Positions 33,901 to 44,170 of a DNA stretch of 64,000 bases are shown here, piece by piece. The stretch lies in the NCBI GenBank assembly GCA_036245805.1, contig BTRK01000001.1, forward strand, positions 4,588,001 through 4,652,000, in the 5' to 3' direction. Source of the stretch: Pristionchus mayeri (Eukaryota > Nematoda > Chromadorea > Rhabditida > Neodiplogasteridae). Numbering within the stretch: position 1 is the first letter of the stretch; every line of letters starts with the position of its first letter. The translations under genes and the position numbers were made by a program. A model generated the notes under the pieces. That model did no database searches. It was not told the DNA's origin and was given only the letters and a program-made list of their open reading frames with translations.

Positions 33901-36900
33901 TCTTAGCCTATGTTGCACAAATTAGGAAAAGTCGTCCATCTTTTTCACTCGCCTACAGTAAGCCAAAAATAATTACACCACAATTCATTCATAATTCATT
34001 TTGACTTCCTTATAGAAAATTTTAAATTGCGCCTTTGTACTGAAGTATGTATCGGCTCAAGCAGAAGCTAAATCAACAATAATATTTAGGGGGTTCTTGA
34101 AAAATTTTTGGGGAACTGAATTCATGTCCGAAGTAAAAGTAGAATTATCAATTTCCGACGTTAGATGGAATCTGATCGAAATTTTCGCCAGAGTAAAAAA
34201 GTCTTAGAATTTGTCAAGGAACGCAGCGCCCCTACCGCCGCAGTCATTTGGATCGATATACAAATTTTCGAGGATTACTGTAGTTTTATGCTAGATCCGC
34301 GCCGCCGCGCGCGCGGATGCGGATCGAAAATCTGGCGATGCTCGTCGGTTTCACTCATCGAGTACTAACTATTGGTGAAGTTAGAAGGGAATCGATTTTT
34401 GGCCTGTGCCAAGTCATTGAAGAAATATGTTGATTTTCTGAGATAGTGTGTTATAAGTACCACTCATTATCGGTTCTTAAAACCCAAACAATAAAGGCTG
34501 ATAATGAGACGAAAAATCACCAACAAATTGAAAGAGATAGTCGATCGATCATTAATTGAACTACCGTATACCTTTCTCATGCTGACTTGTGATGATGATT
34601 CCTCCTCCTCGTCTTCATCACTCTCGCCCTCCGAACTACTGTAATGATACCGATTGACTACAGTAATCAAATGACCCCGTAATAGCTGAGAACTCCAAAA
34701 ATTATAAAAAAATGACTTTTTGATGATACCCACTCTGGTATCGGCGAACAATAAGGCCCCCTATAAAACGGCTTTCCCCTTATAGGGGACCTATAAAATT
34801 AGAGGGGTTTGTCGGAGTGAATCTCCCCAATAAGGTGCCCTATAACACATCCTATTAGGTGCCCAATAATCGCGTCAGTTTGCGATCGCGCGTACTGTAT
34901 GTGGCGAGAGCACAGAGAGGCAGACACGCGCCTCTCCGTGTCTGCTCGATTTAAACGCTCGCCAATTTCGTTCTCAAGTTTATTGATTATGAGCTTGTTT
35001 TTGCCTTGTTTATTGTATATTGCTAGCGCGCCTGTCCTCATAACTGGCCGCAGAATGCATTTCGCAACCGAATGAGCGACAATTCTGCTCGCAAACGCTG
35101 TTAATTTATTCGATAGGAATCGTTTGTTTGCGCTAAATTACTGTTGAACTTGTTTCAATTGCTCATACTTCATGCTGAATTTTACTTTGAAATCGTGCTG
35201 ATATTAATCCCAGTACTTTAGTGCTTGACGCGTCGCGTCAAGTTCACTGAGTGGGTTGGAGGATTGCGAGGAGTGCCATGAATAGAGGTAAATATTTATT
35301 TGAGCATGAAAAGACTTGAAGTTATGAGTTTTAGCCTGTGTTGCTCAAACATGTTTTTTTTTTCATTTTTAAAGCCATTAAGCAATAGAGCAATAATTCA
35401 GCCACTCGGCGAAAAAGAAGATGTGTCTCAAGGACGGAGGGCGTTCGGCAAACGAGGAGACGAGGAAGTTGACCAGGTTTAAGGATTTACTATAGAATAT
35501 TTCATATTTCAATATACATAACTTTCAACTGGCGTTATTATTGTTATTTTGCATGTTAGGGAAAAACTTGTTGGTACAATTATCGTCATGTTCAGCGAAC
35601 CGAAGAAGAACGAGAAGATGCCTTTACTCCACTGTATGCAGCCACTTCAAGAGTCCACGTGAGAAATCTTTTATATTACATCTATATATTTCGCAAAGAT
35701 TAGTTTGGCACTGTTTTTGCTACTAATCCCTTAGAATTTTTGCTCTTCATTGTGGTAATGATTTCCAAAAAAATGTCATAGTCTGATCAATCTTATCGAA
35801 ATTTTTCGATCCATGTAAAAACCAATCCCATGCTTGTCACTCTTTGTAGCAAAATATAAATAACATAGAAAATAGCCAACCAATTTTAATTTCCAGTCGA
35901 TTCACTGGCAACGAGGACGACTACGAGAGATACAGCAACGAAGGATACATCAGTTACCACAATGGAAGAGGCCCACTGTGAGCGGCCACCACCCAATGGT
36001 TTCTTCACTTAATATTAGTAGATCATGTTTTGATTTATCCTTCTAAGATATTATCTTTTGGTTTCTTCCCCCGTTTTTATTGTTTCTTCCTGTTATTAAG
36101 ATGTTATGTTTGATCTTTTCCTAGTGAAAAGCAGCTTATTGTTTCTTGGAAAACAGGTAGAATTCAATTTTTGGTGTTAATTTTGTTATGAGTTGATTTC
36201 CTTACTTAGCTGTTGTATTGTCGCCATCATATTTATATGTTGTTACTTTCGAACGTAAAAACGGAATTTATCCGTTTTTGTTGGTGAAACAAGCTTTAAT
36301 AAAGTCGGAAAACCGATTAAATTGTTGCCAATACGATTCGAAAGCGAAAGTGATGAATGAACACAAAAGACGATAAGTCTTACAGTAACCCGCATCCTGG
36401 AAGTAATCACCCCCATAAGGTCCCCAATAACCAGTGATGGGCTTGGAAAGTTAAATGGCCCGGGCCGCGTATTTTTGCTCACCGGGGCCGCGTGTAGCGG
36501 CTACGGGCGGGCCCCCGTTTTGCTACCGGGAGGGTAAAACGAGGTTTAGCGGGGTTACGCAGGGTGGGGCTTGGAAAGTTAAAAAATTACGTGTTTTGGA
36601 AGGCAGCGGGGCCGCGCGCTCCCAGGGCCGGCGGCCCGGGGGGGGGGAGGTCGCCAGTTGTCCACCACTGCCAATAACACCCCCCATTAGGTCCCCTATT
36701 AATTACAGTATACTCCCTATTAGGCGCCCAATAATTTCGCCGAATAGTTTACTAGCTTGGTCCACTATTAGGGGAATTTATAGGGGGCCTTATGGTTCGC
36801 CGATACCAGAGCAGCTCACAAAATGCCCCCTCCTTGTCTCTCTCAAAATTGGGACACAAGACTTCGTCTGATCCCACTACCGTATCCTACCGCATCTCGC

Positions 36901-38193
36901 AACGCTACCCTACCTTTCATCATCAGGGGCGGATTTCCTTTGTAGACTCTCATCGACTCGCCTCACCGTGCTACCGTATCCCGTAGAGGTAGTAGGAGCC
37001 CTGAATTACGAACTATTGATTGGGTTAGAGGACTACCCTATACTAGGGTAAATTAAACGATATTCCGGCCCGTAACAACTCAGATAGTGGTCTCGTTACG
37101 TCTCGTTAACTCGCTACGTTCGCCTTCCCACGCGCCCATCTCCTTGATCATCTCCTCGAGGCGCACCCTAACTTCACCGGGTTGGAGAGAACGGGAAGAG
37201 GCGAGGGAGAGCGGGGAGCGAGTTGCTCGATACGTAGCGAGAGAAAACGAGAGATAACGAGACGCTACGTCTCCCTGATGCTGTGGAAAAAGTCAAGGAG
37301 AAGAGGAAATATTCGAATTCTCGCAATTTCATATCTCGGCTTCCATGAGAGTTAGCGCCTTGAAAATTGGAATATGTGGTGGAAAATCCATTTACACCCC
37401 ATTTTCCAATTTTCAAAGTTGCTAGTACTCATTGGAGCCGATATATGATATTGCGGGTATTCAGATATTTCCTCTCCTCATTTACTTTTTCCACGGCATC
37501 AGAGATCACGAGACCGTTATTGCGATTCGTTTTAGCGGCCCGTAATATCGAAATGCCAACACTACCGTATACCTCTGTCCGTACGAGACCACTGATCGTC
37601 TGTCCGGATCGATCGCCACCTGTGTCGCGATCGGAATGAATGGAGTAGCGATGAAAGGTCTGGAAAGAGATCAACTTTTAAAAATCTTAATTTATTTAGT
37701 TTTAAATCTTAATTTCCCATTGTTTTTTTCAAGTGGATCTGACCTGTGCGATTTATCAATGTATAATTGTGAACAAATGTAGAAAAATATCGGTTGGGTC
37801 AAGCAAGTGCATATATTAGAATCAAATGAAACGGCAAGTTGCCGAGTTTGATATTTCAGAAAAACCTGTTCATTCGGAACAAATCTATGTTAAAAGTATA
37901 TACCACATATAGAAGACCGTAAAATGCGCCTTTCCTAATTCCCGGCTCACGCCATTTTCCCAATTCCCGGCTGACCTGTCCTTGACACTCCTCGTGCTCC
38001 TCACACTCTTCAGGCTCGCTATGCTTCCCGTCTCGACGCTCACATCCATCAGACTTCTCGAGTCGCATCCGGCGTCCGTCTTGTAGACCTCCGCGACCAG
38101 GTCCGGCAGATATTCTCCGGTCGGTCGACTGCGCGACCTCGGCGGCCACACAGACGACAGGGACGAGACAGTGACGGCGGTAAGTGACGACAT
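27904..38193 (-). CDS. SLC18B1-like MFS transporter, copy C (phase-consistent gene model)
   Basis: Twenty minus-strand exons join in phase: 38193-37976, E1 37659-37573, E2 36961-36914, E3 34638-34572, E4 33245-33132, E5 32959-32864, E6 32818-32745, E7 32450-32384, E8 32034-31954, E9 31756-31705, E10 31488-31381, E11 31213-31146, E12 30962-30891, E13 30260-30166, E14 29947-29852, E15 29493-29398, E16 29140-29066, E17 28773-28680, E18 28464-28399, E19 28086-27904. They total 1,857 nt (618 aa). After an acidic serine-rich segment (EGESDEDEEEESS) come about twelve membrane helices. The first half has KEWTVVMMLALANL, the MFS loop APLFGKNMIRIGSK and GLGFTAGPLIGGFLYEMGG. The second half has LSFLDPTLEAHLRT, FNLTPTLVGLMFL, YIPTFQGCLDVVK and IGPTVGGSVVQRMGFEW. 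These match the DHA1-type transporters around vertebrate SLC18B1, proton-coupled organic cation/polyamine carriers of vesicles. The substrate here is unknown. The methionine at 38193 may be internal (see the 40851-44000 entry). Confidence 0.75.
29301..29365 (+). ncRNA. 21U-RNA-like locus in copy C intron E15-E16
   Basis: CTGTTTCACTAATAC, G at 29301; CCTCAAGGACAAT with the T at 29345 (44 nt). The first eight bases, CTGTTTCA, equal the C. elegans core motif. Antisense to the gene, 53 bp left of exon E15. Confidence 0.65.
30695..30865 (+). mobile_element. Mini-Helitron (171 bp) in transporter intron E13-E12
   Basis: It begins TCTATACCTATC between A and T of the target and ends with a GC-rich hairpin (CCCCGCC...GGCGGGG), eight bases, then CTAG followed by T. 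These are the terminal features of Helitrons. Copy A lacks it at the same intron position. A larger relative lies at 56937-58427. Confidence 0.75.
32249..32358. mobile_element. 110-bp palindromic element with 8-bp target duplication
   Basis: TAGTGACGCCAAATCGGCGC pairs with its complement ending at 32358. GTAAGGAT flanks both sides (32241-32248, 32359-32366). Copy B lacks it at the matching intron. An 8-bp duplication suggests a hAT-type transposase mobilises this gagagagcg hairpin family. Confidence 0.75.
33357..34452. mobile_element. Fold-back element with defined empty site and ATAA duplication
   Basis: Ends AACACACTATC and GATAGTGTGTT are flanked by ATAA on both sides (33353-33356, 34453-34456). 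Copy B has a single AATAAG at the same intron position, giving an empty-site control. Arms of about 500 bp pair around a centre near 33895. The two mirrored 67-residue ORFs (MESDR...) are the same arm read on opposite strands and are not genes. Confidence 0.85.
34733..36811. mobile_element. 2.1-kb terminal-inverted-repeat element in transporter intron E3-E2
   Basis: CTCTGGTATCGGCGAAC-ataaggccccctataaa at 34733 is matched by its complement ending at 36811. Subterminal cctataagg/cctattagg words repeat at both ends. No transposase is recognised. The interior holds spliced-looking plus-strand exons (separate entry) and a very GC-rich insert at 36440-36660 (gggcttggaaagtta occurs twice). The same intron of copy B lacks it. 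Confidence 0.7.
35391..35980 (+). CDS. Exon-like fragments carried inside the TIR element
   Basis: Three blocks have intron-style borders on the plus strand: about 35400-35479 (QGRRAFGKRGDEEVDQ, donor gtttaa), about 35597-35659 (acceptor ttcag, donor gtgaga) and about 35896-35980 (acceptor ttccag). The second and third join in phase to end FTGNEDDYERYSNEGYISYH, then NGRGPL and a stop. I do not recognise the protein. It could be a host gene fragment captured by the element, or the element's own degenerate gene. Confidence 0.25.
37278..37500. mobile_element. Small fold-back in transporter intron E2-E1
   Basis: GATGCTGTGGAAAAAGT pairs with its complement ending at 37500, and the arms meet near 37390. 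A further, weaker inverted pair (cgagacgctacg, gctacgt) surrounds it from about 37088. Copy B lacks the block in the same intron. Confidence 0.65.
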
Positions 38194-40850
38194 TTACCAC
38201 CGATCATCGACGGAGCCGGCAAGTAGTCTCGAGGGAGTGGGGGGAGAGCCGGGAGCCGGACAAGAAAGGCCGGTCGTGGAGAGGGAAAAGGCGGACACTG
38301 AAGTACGGCATGGTGTAGTCGATAGAGGATATCGCGAAACCTAACAACAGCAAAATGCCGACACGAAACGCATCGATCAGGACCGGACTAGACTAATACG
38401 AAAAACGAAAATATTTTGACGGCGACTTCGTGTTTCTCGGTGAAATCTTACGAAAATCAGAGGAAAAGATCACAGAGAGTGGAGAGATTTGAGTCAGGCA
38501 AGCAGAGAGATGATGCAAGACAGCTGAGGGAACGGAATAGCCCAGGAGGCAGGGAGAAGATTGAAAGGAGCGAGAGAGCGTGGAAAAGGAGGAGAGCGCA
38601 GCGAATCAGACGGCGGTTGTGCGAAGAATACGTATACAAACAGAGTGGGAGGGAGCTGTATGACCACTAGAGATGGCTGCAGGGGGGGGGGAGAAGATAG
38701 AGAGAAAAACAAAAACAATCTGTCGGCTCAGTGGAAGAAACAAAACAAAAATAGTGGATGATTCACAATGCCTTTCGCTCGCCAATTAGGGAAACCTCTC
38801 AAGGGCTAGATACGCAAACATTTCCTGAACCTTCTAGAGCCTCGGTCACATGTACCTGCCACCCTGTAGGATGAGGCTACATGTATTTTATATGCAAGCG
38901 ATGTTTGGATTCCTAGCCAACAATACAATCACAGTAATCCAATCACCGATTAACGCAAATGTTGCTCGAGAGGGTGGCTCTCTACTAATAGGAAATGCGA
39001 CCATTTTCCTGGAGATTCGCGCTTTCAAAAATTTTATAAGAAGGAAAAACAAAGAATAGGGTACGTAATCAGCGAAGGAGCAATCGTCTGACTCTCCTCA
39101 TTTTGCACACTCTCTCGCGTGTCAGACAGAATGAGAGAGCACGCGAAGTTGAGAGAGTAAGACGATTACTTCAGCGAAAGAAGAGGGAATGGCTAGCATT
39201 CGCCCATCCGCGGCCTTTTGACTCACAGGGTGCATGACGATGCATGGGCAGGGTTGGTCGAAGAAAGATGTTTCCGCTCCCTTCCTCTCTCTCTCATTCT
39301 CTTCTCTCTCTCCCCTTTCCCCTCTCTCCCCGATCTTTCACACCTGCTTTGATCACTTGACTCCTGCACTCATCACGTCGCGAACGAAAAAGCCAGCTTG
39401 TAAACAAGTTCGTGGCCGGAGCAATATGGGAGCTTCACACCTAATGTCACGCGACAGCCAACGCGCTCTCAATCGGCTATTCGAAGGCAGGAAAGGGCGG
39501 ATTCTAGAAGAATGCCAGCGCAAAGTGACGGGAAATAATGAAAGAATCGCCTGGGCGGCCAAACATTGCGGGAAGAAGCTGTAGCCAAATGGGTCTCGGC
39601 GCGTGTGATGGAAAGAGTAAGTATGAAAGTGGATCCGGAGAGGCATAGACGAAACAGGCACGCCTCTTCAACTTGCTTGCCCGAGAGAGATCGAGCACTC
39701 TCCCACTATTACGCACTCTCTCGTCGTCGAGAAACGAGGGAAAAATTGAAGACTCGACTCGTGCGTCAGAATGCCCTGAGAGGATCTTGCAAGGAAAAAA
39801 GGCACGTTAGGTGACACCCCCCGTGATCGCGTTGCAAGCCGACCGGGAAGTAGCATCACAACTAGAAAACAGCAAGCGACATGTGACCACTAGGTTTCGC
39901 GTTACAGCAAGGTTTCAGTAAGCTGAGCGAGAATCTAGTCCATCAAGACCGGTGACTTGTATTCAAAAAATAAATTTTATAAAACAGGGAAGTAGCTTGA
40001 TCAACTAGAAAACGACAAGTGACATGTGACGACTACGTTTCGCGTTTCAGCAACGTCTCAATAGGCTCAGCGAGAACCTAGTCTGGTATATTCTGGACTT
40101 GGAATTCGAACTAAAATAAATCATTATTCATCAATAGTACAAACGGAGATCACGACATCAAAGCGGTGCGCGCAGATAATGGGAACTATGACACTGCGGG
40201 TGTGATGATAAGCGCGTTCCAAACAGGTTCCCAGAGGTCGATCGAACAATGAGAGCGCGAACCGCACGCTGTGGAAGTGTGCTAGCACTGCTGGACAATT
40301 ATTGATCCTAGGAAACGGCTAATAACAAGAGTTAGCCAACGAAAACGAGCTGAGGAACAGCTGGGCTAAAAAAGGCGCGAAAGGGGGCTAAAATCGACAC
40401 AGAAATGCAATGGGCCCTACGGCAAAAGGGCTTTCACGAGGGCGCCGCGTAGCCTAGCAGCATAATGAGTGCAGAGGAATGAAAAAGCATGAAATACTAA
40501 GGTATTGAAGAGAGTAGGAAAAAGAAGAAGGAAAAAGAGAAGTTCACGCCGGTCAAATGAAATTCCGGGCCTGCTCATTACACTGGAAAGCTCGCGAGGA
40601 GAAGTCAATGACGAAACACGAGAAAAGCACATACAAGTGCGATCAAACAATCAGAAAGTACAGGAGAAATCGAAAAATCAATACAAAAGAACTTTAGAAA
40701 CCGTAACCTAAATTCAAAATTTGTAGCTCGCTGGAGCAATTCGAATCGCGCAGGTCAGATCCACCGTAACCAGTTGTCATTGATTGGTTAATTTAAATAT
40801 TAAATTCAGGGTAAATTTCATATTTTAAATCAATTTTAATTATAGATTAC
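38194..40850. other. Probable long intron or upstream region, no exon recognised
   Basis: Contains purine-rich DNA (38450-38720), the 39077-39170 hairpin insertion, and a two-copy direct repeat (about 39865-39935 and 40015-40082, sharing cgacatgtgac and tttcgcgtt). If the exons to the right belong to the transporter, this whole stretch is a 2.7-kb intron. Confidence 0.4.
39077..39170. mobile_element. 94-bp palindromic element with 8-bp target duplication
   Basis: Inverted ends GGAGCAATCGTC / GACGATTACT are flanked by TCAGCGAA on both sides (39069-39076 and 39171-39178). The core gagagagcacgcg is shared with the other short hairpins. Confidence 0.75.
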
Positions 40851-43800
40851 CTCCTTTTCTTCTGGGCGATGGATAGGGCGGGGTCGGAGAGCACGCGTCG
40901 CCTCAGACGGCTCTTCTTCTTCTTCCTTCTCCGCTGACCGCCCTCAGATCTCGTTGAGAGGTGCACGCCATTCGGGTACGACGGGTTATCGTAGCCGGGG
41001 TTGATGGGCAGTCGATCAATCTCCTCGCCGACTACGGTAGGCAGCGACCTGCGATCGATGACTGACTTTAGTATTGTATTTTCATGACAACGAAGCTTGC
41101 CAAAATTTCAATTTCAATCGATAATCAGCAAATACAGTAATATCCACTCACGATGCATACAGTAGCGGCGTGTTCTCATCGTAGTCCGAGTTCACGGTAG
41201 TCTGCCTCACTCGATTCGGCCAGTTGCTCACCGTGGCAGGCACTACTGGAGGTGGCGCGTCCATTGGGCCTCCTGATCCTCCTCGCGATCTCTGAAGAGG
41301 ATTACGATAGACGAATCGAGAACTGGGCATCTACGGTTACGGTATCTCAGGTTTCGAACTCTGTTGGTTAAAGAAGGGATAAACTGCTCAAACATGAGGA
41401 GATATTCTTCATCATGACTTCGCTAGTGACCACACGCGTAACTGTAGCTATAGGAAGAAGGTACTACGTTGTGCGGGAACCAGGTGTGTGCAAAATTTTC
41501 TCGCACTCCTCATTTCCCATGCTCTCTCGTCTCTCTGATCGGCGAGAGAGCTTGGGAAATGAAGAGAGCGGGGGAACTTTTTGCACACTCCTGATGGGAA
41601 CTATGCCGTCATGCCGCATTTGTTTATATCAAAGACGGTATGACGTCATAGTTCCCATCCGCCCTTGTGCCGGGGAAGTATCAAGTGAATGAATCACAAA
41701 TCGTGAGAGCGGGGTTTGTCGTCGCTATGCAGGCTCAAGCAGAATTCCAATAACTGGAATGACTAACTCTACTCTCCCTTTCTCTCTTTCTCTGATGAAG
41801 TAAACACTCGCGAACAGTGGCGAGAGAGAAAGATCATGTCGGGGTTGTTGTGCCGCGCTGCGCTGCACTCTCACAGTCAATACCTGGACAGGCAGACACA
41901 GTTAGAGAGCGTGTGATATTGAGAGAGAGAGACGGTCAGACACAGCGAGAGAGCGTGTGATATTGAGAGAGTCAGACTTCAGTTTTGTTCGTTTCTCTCC
42001 GAGTTACGCAATCTACCGCCTTCTGCATTTCGCAATGTCCCAGAATCTGCATGAATTGCTATTTACGCCCCTTCTGCGGGGAAGGTCCAAAATAGCATAA
42101 TCGCACACTTCAAAGATTGCATCTAGGCACACCCTGTTCCTACAATGACATCATCGAATGTTCAAGCGAAACACAAAACCCTATTGGAAGACCGCCCATC
42201 GGACAAAATACCGTAACCTACAGTCTACCGTAATCCTTCCGTACAGTAGGTCAACGAACCTTCTGCAGGACGTTCTTGATGAGGGAGGGCTGGACGGGCT
42301 TGGACTTGGACAGCGACCGCTTTACCGGGCTGCGGAGCGGATTCACCTGCGAGATCAAAGGTCAGACAATCGATAACTACCATCTACCGTATACTATTCA
42401 GTATACCGTACGTATGGATTTGCAATATACCGTACGTATGGATTTGCAATATACCGTACGTATGGATTTGCAATATACCGTACGTATGGATTTCTGCGTA
42501 CACTCTGATCCACCTGACCATCGAGAGCGAACGCAGAAAGAAGGGGGAGATCACCATCCCTACGGTATACCCCGCATACCCCTGTATACCGTATACTACC
42601 GTATACGCATGTCTTTACAAGACATGTCTCGCTTCATTCTGCGCCCTTTCTCATCGATCTAACCAGATATAGAGAACTCAGTATCAAGAGGAAATGCTTT
42701 GTGAAGCCATTCCTACAGTATACCTCATCGGCCTCCTCCTTCCTGATCAGGGACTGATCGGACTCGGACTCGCTGGCGCGCGAATCCGGTCGTGCTACTG
42801 TAGCCTCGGGCATGTCTCTGGGTACGGTACTCAGAGCTTCGGAGAGGTCCTGAATAGTCAGTTGGCGATTGAAAAAAGTTGCGGGATACATTGAGGAAGA
42901 GGAAGATGTGCTAGGAATAGTTGTGCAAAGGGCTAATGCACTAAAATTCAGTGAAAAAGGACGGAATTGTCATCTGATGACAAAGGTGAAGCCGCTAGTG
43001 AAATGAGTGAACAGAGAATGACGAAGAGTGAGAGAATGCGTTTGTTTGCGTGTACCTAACGAGAAGAGGTCAGAAGAGCAAAGGTTGAGCAAAGTGCGAG
43101 GGAGCATGATAAACTTCTACTTCTGAACGCATATTTCCCATCGCGCGTCAACAATCTATTGGTGTACTGTAATTACGACAAGTACGGTACTCCACACCGT
43201 ACCTCTCCTAGGACTCCGGTTGAAGGAGGCGGAAAGGCCGTTGGGTGCGAGGGAGTGCCGAACACGGGCGTTGGAGGTGGAGTGCGAGCCTGCGAATCGA
43301 TTGTTTGCGGTATGAATACGGTAGACGACGTGTTTTGCCGAGAGCCAATGCAGTCCTTACACACATGTGCGGCTATGAGTATCCCACACCTTTTTGACAC
43401 ACCCTCTATAATGCAAAGGCCTTCTGGGCATGCCATTTATGTAGCATCCAACACAACCATAACAGGCACAAAGTTTATGAGATTGATCTACACCACTACA
43501 ATTTTTTCCAGTCTCTTTTCTAGTCTGCACTATAGGTCTAAACAATCTTATCAAAGCACACAATTGCGTCAGATTGATCTACTGAATCTGGCCCATTTTC
43601 GATTTTGGCCCGGCCCAGTCATGTTTCACTCAATTCTTACAAGTATTCCCCACAATCCAGAGCCGATTATACACTTGGAGATGGGCAAAAAGATCCATAA
43701 AATTCAAAAACTGCAGAGTTCGAGATCATAGCTCTATGATTTCTCTCCTAAACGACGTGAAAGCCTTATCTACACCCTGGTTTGTAACTTTGGTGATCAC

Positions 43801-44000
43801 TGATAATGTGCACTGACATGTGAGAAAAAAATCGATGAAAAAGGAAAAAAAAGTCGATAATACGATACCTCAGGCACATTGAGCGGCGTGCTCAGGGTCG
43901 AAGGAATTACGGTATCATCATCATCAGGGAAATTCAGGGTAGGATAGACCAGTGGTTGCTGGCCCTGCTCCGGCGACGGGCCATCGTGTAGATCCGCCAT
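40851..44000 (-). CDS. Six phase-compatible exons, likely cytosolic N-terminus of the copy C transporter
   Basis: Exons 44000-43869 (starts MADLHDGPSPEQGQQPL), 43289-43203 (proline-rich, ARTPPPTPVFGTPS), 42849-42724 (DLSEALSTVPRDMPEA), 42346-42260 (VNPLRSPVKRSLSKSK), 41330-41152 (ends DENTPLLYA) and 41048-40851 (basic, RRRKKKKSRLRRR) all join without frame change and have usable AG/GT borders. The last ends two bases into a codon. This fits an acceptor inside the 38193 exon (cgcag, exon from 38128), giving one 2,601-nt, 866-aa reading frame through E19. The sequence is disordered, with an acidic dileucine ENTPLL of the kind that sorts vesicular transporters. Alternatively it is a separate gene. 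Connection to the transporter is inferred from phase and order only. Confidence 0.5.
41487..41660. repeat. Two adjacent palindromes
   Basis: 41487-41588 pairs GTGTGCAAAA with TTTTTGCACAC around the ctctctcg/gagagagc core. 41595-41660 is a second hairpin pairing GGGAACTATGCCGTCAT with its near-complement. Both lie upstream of the 41330 exon. Confidence 0.6.
42400..42491. repeat. Minisatellite, four copies of a 24-bp unit
   Basis: The unit ATACCGTACGTATGGATTTG plus CAAT is repeated four times almost perfectly. It contains the palindrome taccgta that is frequent in this gene's introns. It lies in the intron between 42724 and 42346; a repetitive YTVRMDLQ open frame on the plus strand is a by-product. 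Confidence 0.85.
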
Positions 44001-44114
44001 TTCCTGAGACAGATCGACTACAGTACTCGTCAGCTACCGTAATCCGCGAGATCAGGCAATGAAATATTCGTGATCGATAGTGGTAGCGAGTACAGTTCGA
44101 GAAATGATGTCAGG

Positions 44115-44170
44115 GTCTCTCATTCTGTACACTCTCTCGCCACATGAGAGAGTGTGTAAAATGAAGAGAC
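44115..44170. repeat. Short palindromic hairpin
   Basis: GTCTCTCATTCTGTACACTC pairs with GAGTGTGTAAAATGAAGAGAC. It is the smallest member of the gagagag-cored set and lies just upstream of the MADLHDG start at 44000. Confidence 0.6.

Noticed and set aside
33431..34368. Two mirrored 67-residue open frames beginning MESDR
   Set aside because: They are the same fold-back arm read on opposite strands, with no splice or family support.
36440..36660. GC-rich stretch as a CpG island or rDNA fragment
   Set aside because: It contains two copies of gggcttggaaagtta and lies inside the TIR element; nothing resembles rRNA.
39353..39661. 102-residue minus-strand frame in 39.3-39.7 kb
   Set aside because: Overlaps several equally long frames on the other strand in low-complexity DNA; no family or splice support.
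43357..43563. Cysteine-rich minus-strand frame resembling a gag zinc knuckle
   Set aside because: The CX2C pair lacks the full CX2CX4HX4C pattern and has no polyprotein context.
43159..43731. 190-residue plus-strand open frame
   Set aside because: It lies antisense to the proline-rich exon 43289-43203 and shows no domain; the minus-strand reading has the splice signals.
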